From positions 2,604,001-2,668,000 of the forward strand of contig NZ_JAQOUE010000001.1 in assembly GCF_032191465.1 (NCBI RefSeq): DNA of 64,000 nucleotides, given 5' to 3'. Below are positions 52,077 to 60,454 of this stretch, piece after piece (positions within the stretch are counted from its first letter, which is position 1; every line of letters starts with the position of its first letter). The stretch is from Candidatus Nitronereus thalassa. Its GTDB lineage: Bacteria; Nitrospirota; Nitrospiria; Nitrospirales; UBA8639. Under the pieces are notes generated by a model. That model made no database searches, had not been told where the DNA came from, and worked only from the letters and a program-made list of their open reading frames with translations. Made by a program: the position numbers and the translations under genes.

Positions 52077-53483
52077 ATGCCAGCTTCTGACTCTGATCCC
52101 AGGCCATCTGCAAGCCACACGAAATCGTCCAGCCGAGCCGTGGCATTGCACGTCCTGCTTGAGGTGGAGCGGCGGCATGTATTTGCCGATGAGGCGTTCC
52201 AACAATTAACCAAGAACAGCCCACTGTCTACTGTGGATAGAGGGTTGGCGTTTGATTTGGTGTTCGGCGTTCTTCGTCATCGTGGCCATTTAGATTGGCG
52301 ACTTCATGCGCTGACAAAAAAGTCCCTGTCTGGATTGCCGACTATCATCGTGATGATCCTTCGTCTGGGAGCCTATCAACTCTTGTATTTGGATCGGATT
52401 CCGGACTCAGCCGCTGTGAATGAATGCGTCAAGTTGGCAAAGCGAGTGAAGGGCCGGGATTGGAGTGGGGTGGTCAATGGCGTGTTACGAAACCTGACTC
52501 GACAAGCCGACCCGCCGTGGCCTGATCCAACTGAAGATCCCGTGCAGGCCCTTTCGATTCGATATTCCTGTCCCCCCTGGCTTACCCAAAGATGGATTGA
52601 TCGCTTCGGCTTCGATCGTGCAGAGGAGATCTGTCGACAATCGAATAGCATTCCTCCCTTGACTCTTCGGACCAATGCGCTTCGGGCCTCACGCCATAAG
52701 CTAAAAGAACGGCTGCAAGCAGAGGGTTATTCCGTGACAGAAACAGTCGTCAGTCCTCTTGGACTCACCTTGGGAAAATGCGGCACTCTGACGACATTGA
52801 CTGCTTTGCAGGAGGGATGGTGTTACGTGGAGGATGAAGCCGCGCAATTGGTTCCCTTTCTGTTGGATGTTCAACCAGGCCATCGGGTGTTGGATGCTTG
52901 TGCGGCTCCTGGCGGGAAAGCCACAAATCTTGCGTCGCTCATGAAAGATCAGGGAGAGATACTTGCCGTTGATCGCAGTGCGCAGCGTTTACAGGCCTTG
53001 CAAGAAAATATAGTTAGGTTGGGGATCACGTGCATACATCCCGTCGTTGGTTCGTGGTCGGAAGGTTGGGCAACGGCTTCTCCCTTGAGAGCCTTCTGTG
53101 AAAAAGGATTGGATCGGATTCTCGTGGATGCCCCGTGTTCCGGATTAGGCGTGGTTCGTCGACACCCGGAGGCAAAATGGCAAAAGTCCGTGGACCAGTT
53201 TCCAGATCATCAACGATTTCAAGGAGAGATACTTCACCAGGTAAGTACTTACTTGAGACCTGGCGGAGTCTTGGTCTATAGTGCCTGCTCGGCTGAACCG
53301 GAGGAGACAACGGAAGTTATCACGCAATTTTGTCTCGCTCATCCAGAATTTCGGCATGAAGAGGTAGTCACCTGGCTCCCGTCCGGAGCCAAGGCCTTGA
53401 CGACCCCCGAGGGGGATCTCATGACCCTGGGCTCACCCTACGATATGGATGGATTTTTTGCCGCCCGTCTTCAAAAGGTCTGA
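52077..53483 (+). CDS. rsmB: 16S rRNA m5C967 methyltransferase RsmB
   Basis: A 468-residue RNA cytosine C5 methyltransferase. The N-terminal NusB-like domain (AVALHVLLEVERRHVFADEAFQ) is followed by a catalytic domain with VLDACAAPGGKATNLASLMK, DRILVDAPCSGLGVVRRHPE (first catalytic Cys) and GGVLVYSACSAEPEET (second catalytic Cys). It modifies 16S rRNA and is often in operon with housekeeping genes. The N-terminus is slightly longer than the typical protein. rpe follows after three bases. Confidence 0.92.
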   Translation: MPASDSDPRPSASHTKSSSRAVALHVLLEVERRHVFADEAFQQLTKNSPLSTVDRGLAFDLVFGVLRHRGHLDWRLHALTKKSLSGLPTIIVMILRLGAYQLLYLDRIPDSAAVNECVKLAKRVKGRDWSGVVNGVLRNLTRQADPPWPDPTEDPVQALSIRYSCPPWLTQRWIDRFGFDRAEEICRQSNSIPPLTLRTNALRASRHKLKERLQAEGYSVTETVVSPLGLTLGKCGTLTTLTALQEGWCYVEDEAAQLVPFLLDVQPGHRVLDACAAPGGKATNLASLMKDQGEILAVDRSAQRLQALQENIVRLGITCIHPVVGSWSEGWATASPLRAFCEKGLDRILVDAPCSGLGVVRRHPEAKWQKSVDQFPDHQRFQGEILHQVSTYLRPGGVLVYSACSAEPEETTEVITQFCLAHPEFRHEEVVTWLPSGAKALTTPEGDLMTLGSPYDMDGFFAARLQKV

Positions 53484-53486
53484 TTC

Positions 53487-54170
53487 GTGAATGCTCGCTC
53501 CGTAAAAATTGCCCCGTCCATTCTTTCCGCGGATTTTGCTCGCCTTGGTGAAGAGGTCGCTGCAGTTGAATCTGCGGGCGCAGATTTTATTCATGTCGAT
53601 GTAATGGATGGCCACTTTGTCCCCAATTTGACGATTGGGCCACCCATTGTGGAGTCGCTTCGCAAAGTGACTTCATTACCACTGGACGTTCATTTAATGA
53701 TCACAAATCCTGATGCCTTTATTCCGGAGTTTGCGGAAGCCGGAGCGAATTATCTCACGGTGCATACGGAAACATGCCCGCATTTGCACCGTACCATTCA
53801 GTTGATTAAGGAACATGGGGTAAAAGCCGGGATTACGTTGAATCCCTCGACCTCTATAAGTACCCTTGAAGAAGTCATCGCGGATGCGGATCTGGTGTTG
53901 ATTATGTCAGTCAATCCTGGATTCGGTGGTCAGAAATTCATTCCTGCGGCCTTGGATAAGATCTCTAGAACCAGAGATCTTATGACTCGAAAAAGGAGCC
54001 ACGCATTACTTGAAGTTGATGGTGGCATCAAAGTCGACAACACGGCGGAAGTGGTCAAAGCCGGAGCCGATGTGTTGGTGGCCGGCTCAGCTATCTTTAA
54101 TAGCTCCAATTATGCCGAAACAATCCGGGCATTTCGATCCGCTGCCCATGCCCTTTCTGCCTCGTTGTAA
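53487..54170 (+). CDS. rpe: Ribulose-phosphate 3-epimerase
   Basis: A 227-residue TIM-barrel enzyme of the pentose phosphate pathway, starting at GTG 53487. Motifs are [65 protein letters not shown] and [11 protein letters not shown], with the catalytic Asp and metal His residues. It starts immediately after rsmB and ends three bases before pheS, all consistent with one operon. Confidence 0.95.
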   Translation: MNARSVKIAPSILSADFARLGEEVAAVESAGADFIHVDVMDGHFVPNLTIGPPIVESLRKVTSLPLDVHLMITNPDAFIPEFAEAGANYLTVHTETCPHLHRTIQLIKEHGVKAGITLNPSTSISTLEEVIADADLVLIMSVNPGFGGQKFIPAALDKISRTRDLMTRKRSHALLEVDGGIKVDNTAEVVKAGADVLVAGSAIFNSSNYAETIRAFRSAAHALSASL

Positions 54171-54173
54171 CTC

Positions 54174-55733
54174 ATGAGTGCCAAAGCTCTGTACGATAGT
54201 CTGCACCCTTTGGAAGTTCACCTCCTGGCCGCGTTGTTTTCTCAATCGACTGCCCTATCCGACGCCAAACTTGTGGAATTGACGCCTCTTGAACCTTCGC
54301 AAATCAGCATGGCCCTAGGTTGGCTCCAAGCCAAGTCCTGTATTCAAACTGATTCCGAAACCATTACTCATTTAGTGGGATTAACTGATGTTGGTCGAGG
54401 CTATTTAACAAGCGGATCGCCGGCGGAATGGATTCTTCTCACCTGCGGAGAGGCGACACAACAGGGATCGTCACTGACCGTTAAGGATCTTCAAGCGAAA
54501 GACTTGTTTCAGCCCACCGAACTCAGTCGGGCGATTGGGCTGCTTAAAAAGGAAGGGGCCATTCAAATGGTCTCTGGAGGTGCGATTGAAACCACTGGCA
54601 CCCCCAGCCCAACTACCGAGAAACTCAAAACCCTGCTTAGGAAACTTGAAACCGCAACTGAAGAGCTCTCGTCTTTTTCCGCAGAGGATCGGGCACTCCT
54701 AAAACAGTTTTCCGTGAAGCGCGGAAATGCAAATGAGCCTTTCCGGATCGAGGAGCGGGTTGAACGGGCTTATACGTTAACCGCTGAAGGGCAGGCCGTA
54801 GCGAAACTATGCCGCCCGGGTGCTACAGAAGAAATTTCTCAATTGACTCCGGAGATGCTTAAGGATGGTACTTGGCGAAATAAACCATTTCGGAAATACA
54901 CCATCAATCTTCCTCCGCCGCGAGTGGCCTCTGGCCGACGGCATCCCTATCGGGAATTTCTCGACCTCGTCAAGCGTCGGTTGGTGAGCATGGGATTTCA
55001 AGAAATGCGAGGTCCGTTGGTGGAAACCGAATTTTGGGATATGGACGCTCTCTATATGCCGCAGTTTCATCCGGCACGCGCCATTCACGATGTGTACTTT
55101 GTGAAGAATCCCCAGCATGCGGACAAAATCGCCGAACCTTTTCTGTCCCGGGTGGCCGAGGCCCACGAAAAGGGAGGGACCTCGGGATCGACGGGGTGGG
55201 GTTATCAATATGACCGAGAGCGAGCTCGTCGTCTTGTGTTGCGAAGTCAAGGCACGGCGGTTTCCGCCAGAACCTTAGCCGCCAATCCCTTGGTGCCTGG
55301 TAAATACTTTTCGATTGCCCGGTGCTTTCGATACGATCAAGTCGATGCCACGCATGCGAGCGATTTTTATCAAGTTGAGGGAATAGTCCTAGGAGAGGAT
55401 ATCAACTTTCGCACTTTGCTTGGGCTTCTTACCCTCTTTGCCAAAGAAATGGCACAGGCAAAAGAAAGCAAGTTTTTGCCAGCATATTTTCCTTTCACTG
55501 AGCCGTCTGTGGAATTGCACGTTCGACATCCGAGGCTGGGGTGGATGGAGTTGGGAGGAGCCGGGTTGTTTCGACCTGAAGTGACGTATCCGCTCGGTGT
55601 CACTGTTCCTGTGATTGCCTGGGGGTTGGGACTGGATCGTATGGCCATGATGGCGCTGGGGCTTCAGGATATTCGAGATCTATTCTCGGTGGATTTGGAA
55701 AAAGTTAGGACCATGCGTGGGCGGTTCTCTTAG
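54174..55733 (+). CDS. pheS: Phenylalanyl-tRNA synthetase alpha subunit, archaeal type
   Basis: A 519-residue class II synthetase subunit, much longer than the roughly 340 residues of ordinary bacterial PheS. The N-terminal 200 residues contain winged-helix-like segments (LHPLEVHLLAALFSQ, DLKAKDLFQPTELSRAIGL in similar form), as in archaeal/eukaryotic PheS. The core has motif 2 region ISIARCFRYDQVDATHASDFYQ in variant form and motif 3 GLGLDRMAM. It lies three bases after rpe and heads the pheST pair. Domain form and length argue for lateral origin of PheRS. Confidence 0.9.
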   Translation: MSAKALYDSLHPLEVHLLAALFSQSTALSDAKLVELTPLEPSQISMALGWLQAKSCIQTDSETITHLVGLTDVGRGYLTSGSPAEWILLTCGEATQQGSSLTVKDLQAKDLFQPTELSRAIGLLKKEGAIQMVSGGAIETTGTPSPTTEKLKTLLRKLETATEELSSFSAEDRALLKQFSVKRGNANEPFRIEERVERAYTLTAEGQAVAKLCRPGATEEISQLTPEMLKDGTWRNKPFRKYTINLPPPRVASGRRHPYREFLDLVKRRLVSMGFQEMRGPLVETEFWDMDALYMPQFHPARAIHDVYFVKNPQHADKIAEPFLSRVAEAHEKGGTSGSTGWGYQYDRERARRLVLRSQGTAVSARTLAANPLVPGKYFSIARCFRYDQVDATHASDFYQVEGIVLGEDINFRTLLGLLTLFAKEMAQAKESKFLPAYFPFTEPSVELHVRHPRLGWMELGGAGLFRPEVTYPLGVTVPVIAWGLGLDRMAMMALGLQDIRDLFSVDLEKVRTMRGRFS

Positions 55734-55769
55734 TATTTTTGAGCCTGCATGTTTATGAGCTAAGACGTT

Positions 55770-57476
55770 ATGCCAACGATTTCTATTTTCCAAAAAGATT
55801 TTGAGGCGCTTGTTGGGCAGTCGACTTCGATTGACCAAATCGAAACCTGGTTGACCCTGGTGAAAGGTGAACTCAAGGATCACACGCCAGCCACGGGTGA
55901 AATTCGGGTGGAGCTGCAAGACAGCAACCGCCCCGATCTGTGGTGCGTGGAGGGTATTGCTCGACAAATTCGAATTAAACTTCAGAAAACTCCGGCTTCC
56001 TACCCCTTTCTCCAAACCAAGTCTCGGCCCAAACGAAAAATCACCGTGACTAAAGGCATGGAAAACGTTCGGCCATTCGTGGCCGCATGTTGCGCCACAA
56101 AATATCAGGTGACGGAAGAAGGGTTGACTCAACTCATCCAAGTCCAAGAAAAACTCGCGGATATTTATGGTCACAAACGCCAGACCGTCTCCATCGGTTT
56201 ATACCGTCTACCGAAAATTCAATTCCCAGTCACCTATGGATTGGTCAAGCCGGAGGAAGCACGATTTACTCCTCTTGGACTTTCTGAACAGTTAACCCTC
56301 AAAGAAATTTTGACAGTTCATCCCAAAGGGATTGAATACAGCCCTATCTTGGCCGACCATACTTCACTTCCTTTATTGTGGGACAAAGAAGGGCAGATTC
56401 TTTCGTTTCCTCCCATTATCAATAGCCGAGAAATTGGCGAAGTCCAAATTGGGGATTCCGAACTGATGGTTGAAGTGACGGGAACCGATTTGCGGATGGT
56501 GTTGTTGACGCTCAACATCTTTGCTGCCAATTTGGCCGATCGAGGCGCAGACATTGAACCCATTGAGGTGGTGTATCCCTATGCCACCGAATGGGGGAAA
56601 ACTCTTCGGACGCCTTGCGATATTAGCGAGGTTCAAAAAGTGCCGCTTTGCGCCATCGAATCAGCCTTAGGACTGCCCATGGGAGCGGAAACCGTTCACC
56701 AGGCCTTGACGGCCTATGGATATCAAGTGAAATCCAGTCGACATATCCTCGCGGTGCGGTTGCCCAGCTATCGAAGCGATTTGATGCATCCTATTGATGT
56801 GGCAGAGGATGTGGCCATTTCTCGCGGGTATGAGACCTTTGCGCCTATCATGCCCTCGCAATTTACTGTTGGCGCGCTCTCCGTTCTTGAACAAACGTCT
56901 GACGATATTCGCGATCAGATGATTGGCATGGGCTTCCAGGAAATGTTCTCGAATATTTTGATGTCCCATGAAGATCTTGTAGAACGCATGAATCTTATAC
57001 CCTCGGAACACCCGGTGGTGGAAGTCGATAATGTCATGTCACTCAATTATTCCTGTCTTCGATCCTGGATACTTCCTTCGCTCCTTCGCATCGAAACCGC
57101 GTCTCCACGGGCGTTCTACCCGCATCGCTTATTTGAAATCGGGGAAGTCGCGGTGCCCAATCTGAGCCTCGAGTTGGGGTCGAAAACTATCATAAAGATT
57201 GCTGGGTTGGTCGCACATCCCAACGCCAATTTTTCAGAAATTCATACGAGCCTTGATGTCCTGATGTACTATCTGCTGCAGGACTACACTCTCGAGCCCA
57301 CCACACACCGCTCGTTCTTAGACGGCCGGGTAGGGAAGATTATGGTTGGAGGACAATCGATCGGATTGATCGGCGAGCTTCACCCTGAGGTCCTGGAAGC
57401 CTGGCAAATCTCCATGCCTATCTCAGCGTTTGAACTCGAAGTGGATGTGTTGGTGAGAGAAGAACGCGAACGCTGA
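55770..57476 (+). CDS. pheT: Phenylalanyl-tRNA synthetase beta subunit, archaeal type
   Basis: A 568-residue beta subunit. Bacterial PheT is about 800 residues and carries a C-terminal anticodon-binding domain and an EMAP-like module; this one lacks them, as in archaeal/eukaryotic PheT. It starts PTISIFQKDFEALVG, has the conserved LQDSNRPDLWCVEGIARQ, and DVAEDVAISRGYETFAPIMP. B5-like and catalytic-like domains fill the C-terminal half (FLDGRVGKIMVGG, GELHPEVLEAW). It is the last gene of the rsmB-rpe-pheST series. Confidence 0.9.
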   Translation: MPTISIFQKDFEALVGQSTSIDQIETWLTLVKGELKDHTPATGEIRVELQDSNRPDLWCVEGIARQIRIKLQKTPASYPFLQTKSRPKRKITVTKGMENVRPFVAACCATKYQVTEEGLTQLIQVQEKLADIYGHKRQTVSIGLYRLPKIQFPVTYGLVKPEEARFTPLGLSEQLTLKEILTVHPKGIEYSPILADHTSLPLLWDKEGQILSFPPIINSREIGEVQIGDSELMVEVTGTDLRMVLLTLNIFAANLADRGADIEPIEVVYPYATEWGKTLRTPCDISEVQKVPLCAIESALGLPMGAETVHQALTAYGYQVKSSRHILAVRLPSYRSDLMHPIDVAEDVAISRGYETFAPIMPSQFTVGALSVLEQTSDDIRDQMIGMGFQEMFSNILMSHEDLVERMNLIPSEHPVVEVDNVMSLNYSCLRSWILPSLLRIETASPRAFYPHRLFEIGEVAVPNLSLELGSKTIIKIAGLVAHPNANFSEIHTSLDVLMYYLLQDYTLEPTTHRSFLDGRVGKIMVGGQSIGLIGELHPEVLEAWQISMPISAFELEVDVLVREERER

Positions 57477-57557
57477 TTAGTTTTCCTTCCTTCTGTCATT
57501 CTGAGCAAAGCGAAGAATCTCTCTTTCCGCATTACTGAACTGCCTTACTGTGCCGGC

Positions 57558-57582
57558 ATTCCCGACATTGTTAATCGGGAAT
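57558..57582. repeat. Small hairpin repeat (TTCCCGA/TCGGGAA)
   Basis: ATTCCCGA (57558-57565) and TCGGGAAT (57575-57582) form an 8-bp stem. A diverged copy in inverted orientation lies at 59568-59590, and both are next to an AACCTGGATT-type sequence. This is a short dispersed palindrome adjacent to copies B and C of the larger repeat. Confidence 0.65.
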
Positions 57583-57605
57583 CCAGGTTTGGATTTTATT
57601 TAAGC

Positions 57606-57853
57606 AGGGTTTCGCCCCCGCCGACGAGGCACTTTTGTTTCGGCAAAAGTGCCCAAAACCATTCTTGCCCGTGCGCGGCCCTCCAGAGAATGGTCAAAAA
57701 CTCCCCATTCTCTTCCGGGTCCCTTCGCCTCCGTACCGAATAAGATGGCTCAGGAACTCGCTCCGAGGTGCAAAGCCACCTCTCCGCTCAAACAGCCTTC
57801 GCCAAAAAAGTCGATTCGGTACTCCACCTACGCCGCCCCCAACGCGGGGTGAA
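57606..57853 (-). repeat. Structured GC-rich dispersed repeat, copy B (inverted)
   Basis: Reverse-complement orientation relative to copies A and C. On the minus strand the 10-bp hairpin (57628-57653) has arms GGCACTTTTG and CAAAAGTGCC around CCGAAA. A long-range stem GTACCGAAT pairs with ATTCGGTAC, and a GAGGTG/CACCTC hairpin is intact. The GC hairpin at 57604-57621 contains one G-U pair. An extra 9-bp hairpin (AGAGAATGG with CCATTCTCT) is found only in this copy. The stems covary with the other copies. Confidence 0.8.
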
Positions 57854-57960
57854 ATGAGCTTTTGATATTCTGTGACTCACAAAACTCTCAACAATAAATC
57901 GATCCACACGCCTGGTTGGAAAATCGTCCCAACGAAATCGAGCAAATCTGATTCAACTTG

Positions 57961-58431
57961 CTAGACATCTTTCTTAAACCATAAGTGATATTTCTTGACC
58001 ACAGGGTGGAATATATCTCTCGAATCAACTCCATCAATTAAAAAATACTCTTGATCTAGCGAATCAGAAACCTTGCCTGTTCTACAATTAAGGCCTTGAA
58101 TCTTAGATGTCCTTAAAGCCGTGCTCTTAGATAAAAAGTGTTTTCCCCGATTACATAGCGAATTTATTATTTGAAACTCATTTAAATTCCATATATCGAA
58201 AAAGAACAATTCACCTTTAGACAATGAATCGTTTTGTGGGTTTTTTTTCATCATTTCCTTAGAGCTTGATCCAGCAATCCACTCCCGTAAATGATTTAGA
58301 GAAAATATCAAAAAGAAAAATAATCTTTCACTTGGCCGAGAAGAATATTCGGAGACTGCAGATTGAATCTCTTTAAAAAGTTCCTCAGGACCTTCAAGGC
58401 CAAAGTAATCTAGTTTGTCCATTAGATTCAT
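57961..58431 (-). CDS. Accessory protein of unknown function
   Basis: A 156-residue product, strongly AT-rich relative to its neighbours. It is mostly helical in the first half (LFFFLIFSLNHLREWIAG) with FQIINSLCNRGKHFLS further on, a pattern that recalls HEPN-like helices but has no proper RxxxxH motif. The start lies 20 bp after the stop of the nuclease-like gene, so they form a pair. No ribosome site is evident. Its function is unassigned; a role as partner of the upstream protein is possible. Confidence 0.6.
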   Translation of the reverse strand: MNLMDKLDYFGLEGPEELFKEIQSAVSEYSSRPSERLFFFLIFSLNHLREWIAGSSSKEMMKKNPQNDSLSKGELFFFDIWNLNEFQIINSLCNRGKHFLSKSTALRTSKIQGLNCRTGKVSDSLDQEYFLIDGVDSRDIFHPVVKKYHLWFKKDV

Positions 58432-58451
58432 TATCTATATCTACTGTAATG

Positions 58452-59012
58452 TTAGAGCCGTTTGACATTGTAGATGTCGAATATCCTGCACAATTTTATG
58501 GTGGTGTCAAAGTCGAAACAAGGTGTAAAAACATACACGGGTTCTCCCCATGGGTATAGCCAAATGTGCAAATCAATTTCCTTAAAATCCTGATTGGTTC
58601 TCCCATAGCGATATGGATGCAAACTTTTCAAAGGCTTTCCGTTAATCTTGATTCGTCCATCTAATAAATCTCGCAGATTTTGATCATTAATTCGGCAATC
58701 GTGAGAAAACCAGACAAGTACATTAGGTACAAGATGTTTAGAGTTTACACTCCTGAATTGTTCTGCCGCCTTGTGAATTTTCTTTGTAAGGTTATTATGG
58801 GTAGTGGAGTGCAATTTCCCATCAGATTCCTTGTCATTTTTGACAGACTTTAGTTCACAGTAAAAGAAATACCCATTTGAATCAGACACTCTGAAATCCG
58901 GCGTGTTTTGATTGCGCTTGGAATCTTTTCCTGGATAGCGCTTTGGCTGAAGTTCATGCGATTTGAGAAACCTGATTGCAAAATCTTCGTCTTGTCTATT
59001 CATAGAACTCAT
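58452..59012 (-). CDS. PD-(D/E)XK-like nuclease-fold protein
   Basis: A 186-residue product. An N-terminal helix (DEDFAIRFLKSHE) is followed by NTPDFRVSD and FFYCELKSVK, giving D39, E53 and K55 in the spacing of the PD-(D/E)XK catalytic core. The remainder is unlike restriction enzymes I know, with aromatic strands (DLHIWLYPWGEPVYVF). It belongs to an AT-rich pair bracketed by inverted repeats and may be part of a defence or mobile-element module. Activity is inferred from the motif only. Confidence 0.6.
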   Translation of the reverse strand: MSSMNRQDEDFAIRFLKSHELQPKRYPGKDSKRNQNTPDFRVSDSNGYFFYCELKSVKNDKESDGKLHSTTHNNLTKKIHKAAEQFRSVNSKHLVPNVLVWFSHDCRINDQNLRDLLDGRIKINGKPLKSLHPYRYGRTNQDFKEIDLHIWLYPWGEPVYVFTPCFDFDTTIKLCRIFDIYNVKRL

Positions 59013-59292
59013 CGAATTGATTAAATTCTGAATCCTGTTTGTTCAAAAGCCGGGAGTTTAGGTCTGTTGGAATAGTAGGCTAGCCACTTTAGATCAAGTT
59101 ATTGAGGTATTTTAAAATTCTACCCCCTGTCCCAAGAAAATAAAAGCGATACCTATTCTCTACTACTAGTTTTTTGATCCTCTAGAAGGTTTAGACAATC
59201 GGAAAAGTTCAGGTTTCTTTCATTGCTCGAAATGGTTAAGACTTAAAACGGTATTTTTCCTCATTTATGTATTCATTATGATTTTTCCTTTC

Positions 59293-59511
59293 ACCCCCTT
59301 GGGCGCGGCGGAGCCGCGGTGCCGAATTCAACGATTCGGCGAGGGCTGTTTGAGTTGAGAGGTGGTTTTGTACCTCGAAGCGAGTTCCCGAGCCATATAA
59401 TTCGGTGCCGGGGCGGAGTTCACCCGAAGGGACGCGCACGGGCGGAAATGGTTTTGAGTCCTTTTGCCGAAACAAAAGGACTTCGTCGTTGCGGGGGCGA
59501 AACCCCGCATA
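59293..59511 (+). repeat. Structured GC-rich dispersed repeat, copy C
   Basis: Same orientation as copy A and inverted relative to copy B. The 10-bp hairpin (59457-59482) has arms AGTCCTTTTG and CAAAAGGACT around CCGAAA. The GC hairpin (59491-59508) is GCGGGG/CCCCGC around GCGAAA. A GAGGT/ACCTC hairpin and a long-range GTGCCGAATT stem (with two wobble pairs) are present. It lies between the accessory pair and rplT. Confidence 0.8.
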
Positions 59512-59567
59512 TAAAAAATTAGATCCTTCGCGTTCCTTAGGATGCTAAAAAATGAAGAAAACCTGGA

Positions 59568-59590
59568 TTCCCGATTAAAAACGTCGGGAA
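59568..59590. repeat. Small hairpin repeat, second copy
   Basis: TTCCCGA (59568-59574) pairs with TCGGGAA (59584-59590). It is the inverted counterpart of the hairpin at 57558-57582 and shares the flanking CCTGGATT sequence, so the whole composite (small hairpin plus large repeat) is present on both sides of the accessory gene pair. Confidence 0.65.
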
Positions 59591-59651
59591 TGACCATTAG
59601 TAGATTTAAGGGTAATTGGCTTGGTAAGGAAAGATTGGGGTATGGAGTTTT

Positions 59652-59681
59652 CCGTGAAGCGTGAGCCCTCACGCCTCACGG
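59652..59681 (+). terminator. Terminator-like hairpin next to rplT
   Basis: CCGTGAAGCGTGAG (59652-59665) pairs with CTCACGCCTCACGG (59668-59681) at 13 of 14 positions. On the plus strand it is followed by ATTTTATTTTTT, so it can stop transcription arriving from the accessory region. On the minus strand it directly follows rplT but has no U-tract. Confidence 0.6.
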
Positions 59682-59691
59682 ATTTTATTTT

Positions 59692-60060
59692 TTATGCAGC
59701 AGCTTTGCCTAAATTAGTCTTGGCCATATCAGTCAAAGATTTAAATCCTGCTTCATCATGAATCGCCATTTCAGAGAGCATCTTGCGATTCAAAAGCACA
59801 TTCGCGTTCTTCAACGCATTCATGAATTTGCTATAGGAAAGGCCATGGGCCTTGACAGCTGCCGAGATACGGGTAATCCACAACCGGCGAAAATCACGTT
59901 TCCGATGTTTGCGTCCGGCATAGGCATAGGCCTGGCCTTTATCAACGGATTCCGTAGCTGTCCGAAATAGTTTGCTCTTTCCCCCATACTGCCCTTTCGC
60001 CAATTTCAGTCTTCTGTTTCTTCGGCGGCGGGTTTGGGGGCCTCCTTTTACGCGTGGCAT
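59692..60060 (-). CDS. rplT: Ribosomal protein bL20
   Basis: A 122-residue protein with the characteristic basic N-terminus (RVKGGPQTRRRRNRRLKLAKGQYG) and the globular part SYSKFMNALKNANVLLNRKMLSEMAI. It is an early-assembly protein of the large ribosomal subunit. Gene order thrS-infC-rpmI-rplT is classical; pheST, which usually follows, is displaced here. Confidence 0.97.
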   Translation of the reverse strand: MPRVKGGPQTRRRRNRRLKLAKGQYGGKSKLFRTATESVDKGQAYAYAGRKHRKRDFRRLWITRISAAVKAHGLSYSKFMNALKNANVLLNRKMLSEMAIHDEAGFKSLTDMAKTNLGKAAA

Positions 60061-60149
60061 TTCTTGCTCTCCTTCCTCATATCTTCGTCGTCACGCCATG
60101 CCAACCGTCGTGGTTGGCCACGCAACGACCGTATTGAATTCTATCTATG

Positions 60150-60353
60150 TTACGAATAAGGCAACAGTCTGGCCAAAGCGGTCTGGTCAACCTTGGCAAC
60201 CACGACGCTGTCATTCAAACGGCTTTTGCGCTTGGCATTTTTGGTGGTCAAAATATGACGCAATCCAGCTTTGCGTCGCTTAAACTTTCCTGTGCCGGTC
60301 CGGTGGAACCGTTTTGCCGCTCCAGAGTGACTTTTTAATTTCTGTCGAGCCAT
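60150..60353 (-). CDS. rpmI: Ribosomal protein bL35
   Basis: A 67-residue basic protein (RQKLKSHSGAAKRFHRTGTG, RRKAGLRHILTTKNAKRK). Length and sequence match bL35. It is 89 bp upstream of rplT on the same strand and about 101 bp downstream of infC. Confidence 0.96.
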   Translation of the reverse strand: MARQKLKSHSGAAKRFHRTGTGKFKRRKAGLRHILTTKNAKRKSRLNDSVVVAKVDQTALARLLPYS

Positions 60354-60416
60354 GTGTTTCCCCTTACAAATTGCATAAAAATGTTGATTGGTATCAGGGA
60401 TTGGTGTTCCGTTTTT

Positions 60417-60449
60417 TCACGAAATACGAACGACGAGATACGCTTCACG
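60417..60449. repeat. Short dispersed motif between infC and rpmI
   Basis: The sequence around TACGCTTCACG (60438-60448) recurs near 27140-27165 and, in diverged form, in the hairpin beside rplT. It appears to be a member of a small repeat family, located in the short gap between two ribosomal-operon genes. Confidence 0.35.
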
Positions 60450-60454
60450 TCTTC

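Larger units (their letters stand above)
57477..57960. other. Repeat-rich region left of the accessory gene pair
   Basis: It begins with a motif resembling CATTCTGAGCAAAGCGAAGA (57498-57517), a small hairpin repeat at 57558-57582 and copy B of the structured repeat (57606-57853). No protein-coding gene is credible; plus-strand frames starting MFRQK are part of the repeat. Confidence 0.6.
59013..59691. other. Non-coding repeat region right of the accessory pair
   Basis: Gene-free stretch containing AT-rich sequence (59040-59290), copy C of the structured repeat, a small TTCCCGA/TCGGGAA hairpin (59568-59590) and a terminator-like hairpin next to rplT. Confidence 0.55.
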
